Notes: generated by a model not told the origin, from the sequence alone. DNA of 64,000 bases from Adenanthera pavonina (GCA_026686845.1 JAIVEN010000010.1:35128001-35192000), one strand, 5' to 3'; shown: positions 13,098 to 25,930, counted from the first letter of the stretch. Program-made: numbers and translations.

Positions 13098-13998
13098 ATT
13101 TGGGAGTCTTTTTCTTGAGGGGAATAAATAAAATGGAATGAAATATCTATATGGGTTGAGATATTATTTGAGAGATTTTTTTAAGAGAGAATAAAATAAT
13201 AGTAGATAGTCTCATAAGTTATCATAAATCTAATTTTCTTGTCCCATAATTTGGGTCAAGGATGGAATGACCAAAAGTAATTATTAAAATTACAAAAATA
13301 CTCATTAACCCTAATAAAAAATATTTATTCTTATAAATTTTTTTACTCTTTCTATACTATCAAATCTATCCCGTCATATTGTATATTTCTTGGCATTTCA
13401 TTATCACATTAATCAGATTACTCTAATCATATCATACCTCATACATACAATTGAATAATTGTTTCAAGGTATGCTGTCTTCCACAAATCTTGTAATTTAT
13501 CATAGCTTTCTTACTTTTTTGTACTTTATCATAGTTGATTTAGTTATTTTTATTTTTTGATAAAATTTTTACTTCCTTCTTAATATTATTATTGGAAGAA
13601 TCAAGTCATTTTACAACATATTATTATTATTATTATTAGAAGATTTTTTATTAAAAAAGTAAAAACAATATGAATATTTTTATATGAAAAAAATAAAAAC
13701 TTTTTTTTTGTTTGAATTTATTTAAATTTGCTAATAAGGATAATATTGGAAAAATTATAATTCATTCAATTCTATCACTTTTATAATAACTTCCAAACAA
13801 TAGTCAAATGAGATCACTCCGTCCTCTCATAAAACTCCTAGACAATGACACATTTTGTCCCATTCTACTGCATTATATTTTATTCCATTAATAATCATGT
13901 TATTCCATTAATAATCATGTTATTCCATTCTATCATATATATTCTATTAATATTCTGTTAATAATCATTCCATTCCATTCTGTCATAAGCTCCCAAAT
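13098..13998. mobile_element. Probable non-autonomous TIR element upstream of the F-box gene
   Basis: Sequence present here but absent from the paralogous flank at about 4.8 kb. It starts with TATTTGGGAG and ends with CTCCCAAATA, an inverted repeat of about 10 bp. Near the right end it contains a local direct repeat (TTATTCCATTAATAATCATG twice, 13872-13925). No coding capacity. Superfamily uncertain. Confidence 0.5.
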
Positions 13999-14170
13999 AT
14001 TAATGGCGGCAAAAGCTCCACTTTGAGGTTCATTCGCGGAGCACGTTATGGGAACGCTGATTCAAGGTTTTTTTCTTTTACCAGAGGCTGATTTAGGGTT
14101 ACATAGCGCCATATGTGGGAATAATATTTGGGTGCTTCTTTCTGTTAAAAAAATGAAATGATCTCATATA

Positions 14171-14484
14171 CTCTTCCTTCTCTATTATTTTATTTGTCAT
14201 TTTAAAAAATTTTAAATGTCTCCCAATTTATTCGTTATTTTACTATTAATTACTAATAAAATATTAATTAGAGAATAGCATAAAAAGTATATAAAGAAAA
14301 ATATATAAGTTTAGTCCTTATTAAAAACAATGATAAGTGACAAATCATGACAAATCCTCTTTTAGTATTTAAATTAGAGATATTTTGGTAAAATAATATT
14401 AATTTTTCTATAATTTAACTTATTTAATAATTTTATATGTACTTATAAAAAATCTTAAAATAATAGATAAAATAGCACAAAGAG
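14171..14484. mobile_element. Stowaway-like MITE
   Basis: Bounded by TA on both sides. The left end is CTCTTCCTTCTCTATTATTT and the reverse-complemented right end begins CTCTTTGTGCTATTTTATC. The longer imperfect inverted repeat spans about 40 bp. It lies in the F-box upstream flank and is non-coding. Confidence 0.6.
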
Positions 14485-14799
14485 TATTATTTGCCAATGA
14501 CACAACGTGCAGAAATGTTGAATGGATTCTGCATTAAATAGTTTTGGGAAATCCAATTAACGTACCAAATTCCGCTCATTTTGTGATTCCGTAACAATAA
14601 AGATTTATCAAGATCATTTTACGATTTTAATCTTAAGTTCGGATTAAATTATTTAATTGTTAATTAATTTAACAAATTAAGGTTTAGTTCATATCTAAAT
14701 AAGAGATTATCAATTTTGAATCTCTAACAAACTGCCCAAATAATTCGCGTATTTAAAGTTTTGGTCAAATTTAAAACAAATGCATATTGATTGCAATTT

Positions 14800-16680
14800 T
14801 AAATTTAAAATAAATTAGAATTCGGAACCTTGCAGTGCATAGGGAGCTCAAGTATGTGTGTGTATATATATATATATATAAATATATATTTTGTGAGTAT
14901 TAAGATATTCCTTAACCACAGTTGGAAACTAACCTCTTTAAGGAATAGAAATCATCAAAATAAGTTTTACCTCTTCTAACAACGTTTTTTCCATACATGG
15001 CCTAGGATAAATTCTTTGCCTCTCCCAACAAAGTCTTTTCTATATACATAGCTAGGTATCAAATCCAAAACAACACACTTAAGAAATCCAAATATCTAAC
15101 AAGGATTGCATTGCAATTGCTTTAAATTATAAAATCTTATATACAAAGAAAGAAAATCATGAAAAAAAAGTTTTATCAATAATCAATAGCAAAGAAAAAA
15201 AAATCAACTACTTCTTTTAAACTAACAAATTACTTAAAAACCAAGGATAAGTTATAATAAAAATAACTCACCTTTACAAACCTTCAAATCCAAAAGGAGA
15301 GAATGATTTTAATACTAAAAGAAAGATAAATGAAACACATGTATATCCTTTAAAATATAAAAGAAAATAAATTGTGATTGAAATAATAATATAAAAATAT
15401 TTTGCACAATGACTTCACATTAAAATATGGTAGAATAACTAAAATATTATCAATTTACAAAGCATTTATATAATTTTAATATATAATTCACAAATTTTTT
15501 ATACATTTATATAATCTTTATTGTCAGTTTGTATGCACCAAAATATAAAAGAACTTCATAAAGGTCAAGTTTTTTAGTATTTTGAAATATTCAACTAAAT
15601 TTACATCTTTGTTAACATCAATAGAGAAAATAAGTAGAATTATAATACAAAAAATAAAAATCAAGTATAATCAAAGAATGAAAATAACGTACGAAGAAAT
15701 GGAAGAAGAAAAAGAAGACAATAGAATAAGAGAAGTGGTTACCTCAATATTTTATTTAGAAAAGATATAATATATAAGAAAAGTTAGAAAGTTTCAGCCA
15801 AATTTATATCTCCATTAATACAAATAGAGAAAATAAGTAGAATTATAATATAAAAAATAAAAATAAACTATAACCAAAGAATGAAAACAACACATGAAGA
15901 AGCAAAAGAAGAAGACGATAGTAGAATGAGGGAATAATTTGTTACCTCTATGTTTTATCCGAAAAAGATAAAATATATGAGAAAAGTATGAAATTTGTCA
16001 CTAGAAAATTGTAAAAAAAATGTGATGAAATCTTTATTTTCATATTTATATATTTGATTTTTTCATAAATGTATATTTGATTTTTATTTTCATATTTATT
16101 ATGATACAAAATTAAAAAATGAAAATATATATAATTAGGAAATAAGTATTTTATAGAATATATAGGACCAAATTTTTTCATAATCAGTATAATGATATAG
16201 AGGCATAAAATTGCTACATGTCATGCTTTCGACTTCTTCTTCATAATATATAATAGATAGATTATAGCAGACCAATTTCAAAATTTTTTAATTATATAAG
16301 AATGTAAATTAAACTTCTTATTTCAATTTGGCAAAAAAATTTGCTTATGTCAATTTATTCTATAAATATAAATTGATGGAGGTTTATAGATATTATAAAC
16401 CGTCATATTTATTGATAATTACTTGCTACTTGCTAGAGATCAAAAGGACAATTATTGGAGATGATGGACGTTCACAAATATTGCCATCATATGTATTGAT
16501 ATCACGAAGTGTTCAATTTTTTTTATTAATTAAACTTGTTTACATCGTCAATTTTTTTTAAAAATATGTATAAATAGTTCTATTGCATTTATAGATCTAT
16601 CTTGGGATAATATTATGAATCTATCTTGTGAATGTGTATATAAACAACATGCAAAAGTACGCCTAGATGGAAATGCAATA
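14800..16680. other. Intergenic, AT-rich, with an internal tandem duplication
   Basis: Contains a TA microsatellite at about 14860-14890 and the tandem duplication listed separately. Short frames (15582-15770, 15948-16181, 16328-16561) are lysine/isoleucine-rich products of AT-rich DNA and are not supported as genes. Confidence 0.5.
15590..15995. repeat. Two-copy tandem duplication, period about 203 bp
   Basis: The copy starting TTCAACTAAATTTACATC at 15590 is repeated as TTCAGCCAAATTTATATC at 15793. Shared blocks include AGAGAAAATAAGTAGAATTA and the AGAAGAAAAAGAAGA-like purine tract, then GTTACCTC. Divergence is moderate, so the duplication is not recent. Confidence 0.75.
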
Positions 16681-16689
16681 GAGCCCTAT

Positions 16690-17130
16690 TAGTATTGCAT
16701 ATGAAAATGCTAGAATATTTGCATATGAGAATGCTAGAGGGCAAGTAAATGTTAAACCTAGAGGACAAACTTAATTAGCTCCAACCGCTCAACTTTGAGA
16801 TTTATATGTAGCTGTGTTAACCCATAATTTAATCCTAGTGGAGGGAATATAAAAAGTGTCACACTTGAGACGAAATTTATTGATGGTTTTAAAACCTCCC
16901 AAATTCAAAACTACATCTACAAACTGAACAAAAAAGTCAAGACTACAAAAGCTTTATCTTCAAATTAAGTCAAAAGCAAGCAGTGAGAGCCAAATTAAGC
17001 GGCGTCCACCTCTTGGACAAGATTGCAGCAGTTGCAGCTTGTTTGGTTGGAATGAAGACGGTAGAGAAAATTAATGGATCAAGAAGCAAAAGCCCAGTAA
17101 ACTGTAATTCTATATTACTACTTCGCTTCC
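16690..17130 (-). pseudogene. F-box pseudogene fragment
   Basis: On the minus strand one frame reads PTKQAATAAILSKRW, the core of a plant F-box, preceded by a degenerate LLLLDPLIFS segment in place of LPDSLLHHILSF. Downstream, similarity to the window's other F-box exon 1 sequences continues in changing frames (for example a QFVD-like and an NKFRLKCDT-like piece), with several stops. Nothing corresponding to exons 2-3 was found. A 91-codon frame at 16970-17245 covers the core but has no proper start. Old, non-functional copy. Confidence 0.8.
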
Positions 17131-17792
17131 ATTTTCTTTTGATTTTTCCGTAAGCAGTATTCCTATTGGCTATGTTTAGTATAAAATGAGAATAGGAATG
17201 GGAGTGAGAAAGGAAATGAGAATAGGAATGAACCTTCCAAGGCATGCTTTGTCAAGAAAAAAATGTTGGGAATGAGAAAAAAAACAGTGAGATGAAATAC
17301 AAAAGCCAGGCAAATTACTCCGCCATCGTTGAGGACAACGTCGCCACTGTAACTAAGGAAGGCGCGTCATCGAAGATGAAGTGAAGGCATGAGGCTGTGG
17401 CCGTTAATTAGGGTGAAGGGCAAATTAGAAATATAAAAAACGCTATAGGGACAATTTTTGACACAAATATGAGGAATGCGCCTTTCCCTGCAATGTTCAT
17501 TTCCAGGTTCGTACCAAACACGTAACTGAAGGTTTTTGCTCTCTTTCCCTTTCGTGAAATTAAGCAGATGGCAATGAGATTGAAAGGGAAGGTTTTAATT
17601 CAAGCTCACTAAGGATATGATGCCAATGTTATATCCAACGCATTAATAGGGTTCAATTGCACGTGACTCATAATAGAACATCAATAAATATTTGCACAGA
17701 AAAATATGTACATATGAAGATGAACTATTGTGCCATCATCATCTGGCACAACTTCAAAAACATATATAGGGGAGTTCAATGGATTCACAATG

Positions 17793-18386
17793 ACACATTG
17801 TATAAAAAACCGGATCCGGAACCGGCCCTTGATCCGGTCCAATAGCAGCTGAAAACCGGGGGGATTAGAACCGGTATAAAACCGGTTTGGCCCCCCCTTT
17901 TTTAAATTTTTTAATTTTTTTAAATATTTTTTTAAAATAAAATAATATTATTTTTAGTACTAAGTAACATTATTTTTAATATGAATTTTTTATTTCTATA
18001 TTATAATATGTTATAAGTATTATTATAATACATAATTATTAATAATGATAAATTTACTTAACAAATAAGATAAAAATAGAATATTAATTGACTATTTTAA
18101 ATTCAAAATATAATTATAGATTAATATTAACTTGTTTAGATTTTAATATTAGGTTGTAAAACTTATTAATAATATTTTAAATTTTCTATATATTATTAAA
18201 TTTACTTTTTATCCTAGAATAAATATTAATTTTATAATCATGAATAAATATTTTTTATATTTTTTATCTATATTATTAAAAATATATTAATTTATTCACA
18301 ACCGGTCCAACCCCGGTCCAACCACTGAACCTTGAACGGTTACCTTATCCGATTCAATAGCCAGTCCAATATTTAATACCTTGCAA
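17793..18386. mobile_element. Possible hAT-like element with CCGG-rich ends
   Basis: The ends are CATTGTATAAAAAACCGG and, in reverse complement, CAAGGTATTAAATATTGG. Each is followed by subterminal CCGGTTT/GGTCC/AACCGGT phrases that recur in both orientations. The centre is 400 bp of AT-rich sequence. The flanking 8-mers agree only partly (CAATGACA versus CAAATACG), so boundaries and class are tentative. Confidence 0.45.
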
Positions 18387-18433
18387 ATACGTCTTTTACA
18401 CTATTGTGTTCATGCATAACTGACATATTCATA

Positions 18434-18925
18434 TTCTCCCTCCAATCCTCCATTTCAAAACAATTGTTATTTTGGATTTTTTTAAAATAGTAATTACTTT
18501 CCAAGTTTCAAGAAAACATTAATTATAATTGGAGAAATTTATCTTTCAATAATAATGAAGAAAGAGATAAGCATTAATGAATACTATATAATTAATAGGG
18601 TATTATAGTAAAGTACAATAAATCTTTGTTAATTTATTCTTTGTTAATAAAGAATAAGAGTCAAAGTTGATTAACTACCTCGATTTCTTAAAAAATTTCA
18701 ATATTTTTTCAAAATTATCCTTATTTAATCTCTTATTCGTTCTCTTTAAATATATTAAATATGAGTATTTTTTAAAATATATAATAAATACTACTTCGTA
18801 TATTATAAATTGTCATATATTTAGGATCAAAGCAAAATGTCATATATTTTGGGACCGAAGAGAGTAGTTTTTTCAGTCTATATACGTAACTCCAAAGTGA
18901 CAATTGTTTTGAAATAGAAATAGTA
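18434..18925. mobile_element. Stowaway-like MITE, possibly with a nested copy
   Basis: The left end CTCCCTCCAATCCTCCATTT with AAAACAATTGTTATTTTGG is mirrored by CAATTGTTTTGAAATAGAAA at the right. Inside, 18791-18867 has its own smaller pair (CTACTTCGTATA and CCGAAGAGAGTAG around a repeated TGTCATATATTT), suggesting a nested MITE. Confidence 0.5.
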
Positions 18926-19390
18926 CATGACAAAGTTTGAAGTACTCCCTCTAGTTTTAAATATAAAAGATTTTGGAGGGATCTCCCTTGATCCAAAATA
19001 TAAGATACAAATAAAGGTTGTCTTGTGTATTTAATTTTTTTTTCCAAAATTACCCTTTATTGATGTTGAGATTTGCATATTTGAATTTTACACAAGATAG
19101 AGATCATTAATTACATGATGTACCCTCTCCAATTCATAAATGCTATCTTGAAAAGGCTTTTCACATAGATCAAGGAAGTTATTAAATAATTTAGAATATT
19201 TTAAAATTTAATAATATGTTCCTAAAATGATCTTAATTAAATGTTCTTTTAAATGATTTATTTGATATTAATAAAGAAACAAAATAGTAAAATAAGTCAT
19301 TAATTCTTCATTAGAATTCTCAAGTGATAAATATTGTAAAAATCTAAAAAACTTTAAAGTAACAAATTTTACGAACCTAATGGAATATAT

Positions 19391-19654
19391 TCTCTCTGGT
19401 TCACACTATAAGACATTTTTTATGAATTACACGCACATTAAGAAAATTATTTTTTTACCTGAAATCAATTTAAAAAGTATCCATATTTCCTATTTTATCC
19501 TTATTAAATACCACAATCTATTATCATCGTAGGTTATAAATAAGGAGTATGGAAATATTAAATATAGGGGTTAAATAGGAAAAAAATCCAATGTCTTATA
19601 TTTTAGACCAAAAACTTGTTATACAAAATGTTTAATAATATAGATTGGAGGGAG
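19391..19654. mobile_element. Stowaway-like MITE
   Basis: The left end CTCTCTGGTTCACACTATAA and the right end GATTGGAGGGAG form imperfect inverted repeats. Both halves carry an ATAAGACAT/ATGTCTTAT phrase. About 264 bp, non-coding. Part of a MITE cluster just downstream of the phosphatase gene. Confidence 0.5.
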
Positions 19655-19776
19655 TAAGTTTTAGGCATTAAATGAGGATATTTTTTTAAAAAAATTATTT
19701 GTGAAAAATTTAATTATCATAATCACTTTTAACCCTTTTTTTTTGTTTTGTGTAAAGTAGTTATTTGTTTCTTATA

Positions 19777-20038
19777 CTCCCTCCGGTCTCCCTCCATGCC
19801 ATATTATAAGATAATAAGTAGGATTTCATGTATGTTAAGCAAAATATATAACATTCTTAAATTCCTCAAAAATACCCCAAAATTCCTATTTTACCCCTAT
19901 TAAACATCATTAATCAACAAAATTTACAATACTAGACATCACATTAAAGAGGAGCAAAATTGACAATTAAAACCATGTTACCTTATAATAGAAGATAAAA
20001 AATTTCACTTGTTTCCTTATAATATGAGATGGAGGGAG
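19777..20038. mobile_element. Stowaway MITE with TA target duplication
   Basis: A 262-bp element beginning CTCCCTCCGGTCTCCCTCC and ending GAGATGGAGGGAG, flanked on both sides by TA (19775-19776 and 20039-20040). The subterminal phrases CCATATTATAAG and CCTTATAATATGAG are also mirrored. Ends of the CTCCCTCC type with TA duplication are the hallmark of Tc1/mariner-derived Stowaway MITEs. Confidence 0.75.
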
Positions 20039-20577
20039 TATAATATAAGATGTTTCTAATATATTAAGACAATTTTGTTACATGCTTAAACTTAAAAAAA
20101 AAAAATCAAAAGTCTCATTTTTTCCCCTATTAATTAGAAGTAAACAAGTTACAAAACTCCTTTATATTACTCCAATACAAATTACAAAACTAGTCATTAA
20201 ATGAATTAAGGGTAAAAAAGATAAATTAATATATCATACATCATATTATGGACTAAGAAAATATTTTAAAAGTATACAATTCAACAATCATAATAATATA
20301 TTCCATAAATTTTTCAAGACGAAAGTCTGTGTAATTTAAATATTATAATTATAATAGGTAAATTGACCTTACAATTAATTATTTTTTACTGACCACTCCT
20401 TTTACATTTTTTTCTCTGATTAGAACATTCAGATAAGACAAACGGGAATATAGGTAAAAAAAATTTAAAAAAAAGACAAACGGAAATAAATATTTTAATC
20501 CTTCATTTTTCGTTATTTTTATTTTGATACAGAGAGAGGCATATGAAGATTTAAAATCTAAACTTCAGTGAAAAGCA

Positions 20578-23500
20578 TTAGGGAACAAAATACATTGGAT
20601 TAGGGAGCTTGAAAGTGCGATTGCCAGAAGAGTCTCCTCGGAGATCACTCCATTGATCTCCCACATTACCCCATATCCTATATCCTTCCATCTCTAATTT
20701 CTGCCTTATATTTGACTTGTACTTCACTGCACTTTGCCCCCTATATTCTCTACTCCTGCATAACCACACCAAGTATTCATCAAATTACCACCCCCAAAAC
20801 GTTAAACAAAATCACTAATTAAAAATTTGATTTTTTAATTAGTGAGAATATGCATATTAATTATTATCTACATTCATACATTGAATTCGAGCCCTTATGC
20901 AGCTACAAATTGGAAATGGATTTAGTATAGTCCATCAATTTTTAGTCTAATTTTGCGGGGAAGATTTTTCACCATCTGTTGTTAGTTGCTGCATCACATC
21001 AACCATTGTACAAAGTGAAATGACTCCGTTTTGAAATTTAGTCATGTAACTAAACAAAACAAATGGTGGAGATTAATCCAACATAATTGAACTAAAAACT
21101 CCTAGGTTTTACTAAATCCAAGTCTTTAAAAATTACATATAATAATAGAGTCAAACTAATATTAGAGTTGATTGATATCAGAAGTTCCAGAGTTAATTGA
21201 AAACGGCCGAATTTAGCCTAATTTGTAGCTTTTCACTCCAATTCTGTTGGTTGGCCCAAAAAAAAAAGTCCAATTCTATTGGGGGAGATTTTTTATTATT
21301 TACTCAATTTTGATTTGTCATTTATTGTCACATCATGTCATCAATTGCATTGAGTGAAACAACAATTTAAAAATTGAATGGCGGTAGGCCATCGACCATA
21401 GTCTACTAATCATAACATACAATGTAGATCTTCCTGGTAGTATCAAAAGCTCATGCATGGGCCGACACACATGGAAGCAGGGAGGGACTATGGCCCCCTC
21501 AGCCACTGGTCCCATCCCTTATATGTGTATATGTGTGTATATATATATATTATACATTATATACACATATAAAATAATATAATATACATGCACAGTCTGA
21601 CACACTTCGTCCCTCCCCTTCCCGTCACATATGTATTCACACACGTTATATATTTATTCACTCACACACACACAATATAGTACAAATTGCACACACATAA
21701 TTAATAAACAAATATAATATATATGCACACTATATATGCTATTGATATATTTAAAATGAAATAAAATATATATTCTATTAGTTTATTAAAATATATTTGT
21801 TATTAACTAATATTAACTTTTGATAAAAAAAAATGATACTCAATATTTTTTTATCAGTTAATTTTTTTTTTATAAAAATGTTTGGATTTAGTTATCATAA
21901 AAATATATTTACATAAATATAGATTTAATTTGTTATTTAATTTACATACAATATTAATTAAGAGTTCTTTAGTATGTTAAACATATAATTTCTAAAATAT
22001 CTCTATATATATTGATTTATTTTTATAAAGTTTGATAATTTATCCTAATTTTTTGTTGAAATCATCAATATACTAGCGATATGTAAATGTATTAAAAATA
22101 TAAGCTTTTAATATATTTTTTATAATTTTTTTCATAAAATTAATATATTAGATATCTGGTTTCACTTTATATATATATATATATATTTAATTTTTAAAAA
22201 ATATTATATAATTATACATAATTTATCTTTTCATAACCTTTTTAAATTATACAGTTATTTTGAAAAATTAATTATGATAAATATTAAAAATTAAATTAAT
22301 AATAAAAAATATATATTATTTTAAAAAATTCCCCCCTCCCCCCGGGGGCGGGGCGGCCCACAATCTTGATGCTGTGTCCGCCCCTGAACTCATGACCTAG
22401 CTACATCGAATCTGAATATTTATGAATTTATACATTATAAAAACATAAAGAGATGAGAAGTTTTTTTTTTTGGCCAATAAACATAAAAGATGAGAATTGA
22501 TTCATATATATATATATGTATATAATGAAAAATATGAACCTGACTGTTGGCTAGAAATAGCATTGGTGCCCGAAAAAAAATGAGAAAAATGAACAATATA
22601 TAAAGTTTCATAATACTTTTATGATTGAAAAGAATCCAATTTAATTAATGTTACCTCAAAATAAGGCGTTCGTAGCCAATAAATCCTTGATTGTGCAAGT
22701 TGTTGATGGTGGCTTGACCAAGAGTCTCCTGGTCCCTTCCAGTCACTAAGAACACCTTGAATCCTTTTTCTACCAATTTATTAAATAATTGAAGCACAGG
22801 AGATATTGCTGGGCACCCTCCTTTGCCTGCCCACGCTCTAAACCCCAATGGGTCATATGGCTCACACCTATATTATATTTAATTAATATTATCGCAATGG
22901 TTATTAAACTTTATGCCAATCTTGACTTTCAAAAGCACTTACAATCTTTTAATTTTTATAAGGATCTCTTTATAATGATTTATTGATCCTTAATATAATG
23001 CTCATTGGATGCAACTTTATTTAATTAAGTCAAACAATTTGGTGGGACTCGGTCTTTGAAAAACAAATGAATATTGAAATTTTAGATAAATTTAATGAGT
23101 TAATTGTCTTTTAACTAAATTTCTTAATATGTATAAAGTTGGTTAAAAGACTTTTATAAAAAAGATCTGATGGAGTACCAGTTGCGCTATTCACCAAAGA
23201 TGAACCGTGAGACTTATTTATCAAAAAAAAAAAAAGCGTGCTTAATTTGTACAAGAAAACGTGTTTAGTTTAATTAGAAAGCTGTACCCTACATGGAATT
23301 TTGTCATGTGAAATAAGAAGTGTTCGGAGAGGGAAAAAGAGGATATGAGATACGTACCCAAATCTCTTTGTTCTGTAGTAATAAAGATTGGAGAGGCAAG
23401 TGTCGTCGACGTCCAAAACCCAGGCATCGAAGGCATCACCAGAGAGAGGTATGGAACTGAGGAAGGTGAAGATCTGTTGTATGATCAGATCCAAGTCCTC

Positions 23501-24010
23501 GTCGTACTGTCCATCTATCATGTAACCCTCCACCTCGAGCTCACACTCCCTTGGTACTGTGCCCCACGCCACCACATTGTTCGCCTCCACTCCCATTCTC
23601 CAACTCAGACAAAAGCTCGCATCTCCTGAAAGAGAAAGAAGACGACCGATGCAGAAGATGACGATGATGGTGAGGTCAGTTGTTGGGATCATGTGTGAAT
23701 TAAGAAGTCCCATATTAAATAGGTGTATAAGTGAAAAAGACATGAATTTAATGCTTTAAAGTTTTAGGTTAAGATATGGTGTCGTGTTTATTCATATATT
23801 TTGTTTCAAAGTAACGTGATAAAAGATCTATTTTATGTCTCTGATTTCTACACCTTCCCAACCTGCATCACCTGAAGAAGAAGACGATGGAGAAGAAGAT
23901 GATGGTGAAGTATTATTTCTCCTTGGATGTAGCCTTATGCTCGTCGCTTCCTTGGACAACATTACTGTAAAGAATAAAATTATGAGCAGAGATGTTTGTG
24001 ACTTGATCAT
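20578..24010 (-). CDS. HAD-superfamily acid phosphatase (VSP / class B acid phosphatase-like), four exons
   Basis: Predicted exons are 24010-23872, 23625-23358, 22867-22655 and 20755-20578. All have GT/AG borders and compatible phases (1, 2, 2), giving 265 aa. Residues 1-24 form a signal peptide (KSQTSLLIILFFTVML), followed by a Ser/Pro-rich linker. The mature part has CLSWRMGVEANNV, the nucleophile motif DVDDT at 118-122 in WVLDVDDTCLSN, motif II LVTGRD around Thr178, lysines 218/220 in AVKYKS, and the acidic motif GDQWSD at 239-244. It ends with FKLPNPMYFVP. This is the full motif set of plant vegetative-storage-protein-like acid phosphatases, which are secreted or vacuolar phosphomonoesterases or storage proteins; length is typical. 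Intron 3 (1899 bp) contains a 931-bp hAT-like insertion. An alternative exon 1 donor nine bases downstream would keep frame. Substrate and expression are unknown. Confidence 0.9.
21456..22386. mobile_element. hAT-like non-autonomous element in phosphatase intron 3
   Basis: The left end CATGGGCCGACACACATGG and the reverse-complemented right end CAGGGGCGGACACAGCAT match over about 17 bases. Flanking 8-mers are AGCTCATG (21448-21455) and AACTCATG (22387-22394), one mismatch apart, the target-site size expected for hAT. The interior is extremely AT-rich with TA runs and has no transposase frame. It roughly doubles the length of the host intron. The 60-codon frame at 21333-21515 crosses its left border and is spurious. 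Confidence 0.82.
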
Positions 24011-24080
24011 TGCGAAATCATTAATTAAACATATAAGGATGAAGAAGTATATATTTTCATTATGGGAACTGGAGTGGGGA

Positions 24081-24088
24081 TATTTATA
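24081..24088 (-). promoter_or_regulatory. Putative TATA box of the acid phosphatase gene
   Basis: On the minus strand TATAAATA lies about 70 bases upstream of the ATG at 24010, in a GC-normal context (CATCTATAAATATCCCCAC). This spacing would give a 5' UTR of roughly 40 bases. Inferred from position and consensus only. Confidence 0.55.
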
Positions 24089-24139
24089 GATGAAGAAATA
24101 GGAGGAGGAGGCAGAAGAAGTTAGACATGCATGCATCCG

Positions 24140-25930
24140 AATACCACTGCTTCTCTTTCTTCTGTATCACTTTTCCGAGTTGCATTTTTCAATGGGTGGG
24201 GCTTGCCGTCACTCAGCAAATATGTAGGTTTTATGTTTTGTGTGTTTTTCAAAATTCCGATAATAAATTTGGCATTGATGATAATTATGATTTATTTTTA
24301 TTTTTTCTTTTAACATATATTTTTTAACCATTTGCCTGTACTTTTTCACCCAAATTGGCAGAATTTTGATATTGTATATCTAGGAAGAAAATAATGTATA
24401 AACTTTCACTTTTATTTTATCTTTTAAATATGAATGAAACAATTCCACTGTCAAAAATTTGTAATTAGGCATTATCTCACTTCATATCGCTCCATGTATT
24501 TCTCTCTTTTTCTCTTTTGTCGAAACAATAATGCTTTCACCAACAACTTGACATATGTAATTAGTAGATAGTTGGGTCATTTTTAATCCCTAATTGTGTA
24601 TATAAAAAAAATCTTATTAGGAGAGGCAAAACTCACTTTAACAATCTCTATGTCTGAAGGGTATTAATCTTTAACTATTAGTTTAAGAGATACTCTTGGT
24701 GTTAAAAAAAAAATGTTTTCAAACGACCCTTAAGTCCTAAACCAGGATATAGTTTTTTCAACACATATTTTACTTATATACAATGTGGGAATCTGAGATT
24801 CACTTTAAGAAATAAACGTCCAATCTTTTCTTTATTTCTTATCCAACTGGTACATATGATCCATTTTTTTAAATTATTTTTGAAAACCCGAAAAGTTTCT
24901 TTTTTTCGTGATAACTTAAATAGAGTATTATTTAATATTATAAACTAATTCAAATTCATGCCAAGACTATTTATTGGGAGAATCTTTGGAAAAAAAGTAA
25001 AATTGATATAGAAAAGAAAAGAGATGATGGGATATGGGAAGTTGGGTGGGAGTAAGAGTGGGAATAGCGTCAGAGGCCACATTTGTGAAAGGAAGTGAAA
25101 GTGGTTACATTACATTACACTTACAAAGCCCCACCCACCGACTCTTCTGCCATCCCCCACACAACACTTAACCAAACCAACACTCCATTACTTTCTCCAC
25201 CATGCAGAGAATATACAATTATTGTTCATATTATATTTCAAGAAAGAAAAATGTTTCAAACAAATGCAAGAGGACTGCTCTACTTCTAACAAAAGAAATA
25301 TTTATTTTAGTTTAAAAAACAGACCTAGAAATTATATGATTTTACTGAAATTATAGGTGAGTCCCAAATATTACCCGCTAGTTGAGGTAAGCTGTACTAT
25401 TGAACAATACAACCTCCTATGGATTATATATATATTGATTAAAGGGAAAATCTGTATAAAAACTTTTATTATGTGTTTTAACACTTCCCCTATTCCAAAA
25501 TGTAGGAAACAATTTTAAATATATTTTGTTACAAAATATAAGAGAGAAATGATTTTTGTTTGATAAATTAAACTGTTTTTTTTTTCAATTTAACGGTATA
25601 TGTAGAAAAAATTTCTTTATCACATATTTAAGATGTCTGACTCTTTTTTTTTTTAGCTCTGATGATTTAGTTATTTATTTTTTATATTTTGAAATGGAGG
25701 AGTATAAAATTTTACGCATGACAATTTTACTATAAAAAATTTAAATAATCCATCCACTTATTTTTCAACAAGTTTAATATGTGCCCAATATCATTTTTCA
25801 TATTAAGATCTTAACTTTTTCAAATGTCAATTTAAAATAATGAGTAGATCTAGAATCCCCACACACACAAATCTAAGAGTAGATTTGCCAAAAAAGGGGG
25901 AACTTAGAATCTATAAATCTGAGAGTAAAG
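24140..25930. other. Intergenic; no gene recognised
   Basis: Upstream of the phosphatase. A C-rich stretch at 25110-25210 (many CCACC/CACAC phrases) looks promoter-like, but no coding exon follows on either strand. Two overlapping frames at 24127-24327 are hydrophobic and unsupported. The segment 25780-25850 is similar to 43005-43080 and marks the edge of a duplicated block. Confidence 0.5.

Noticed and set aside
24127..24327. Two overlapping frames upstream of the acid phosphatase
   Set aside because: Aromatic/hydrophobic products in AT-rich promoter-proximal DNA, opposite to the gene, with no splice partners.
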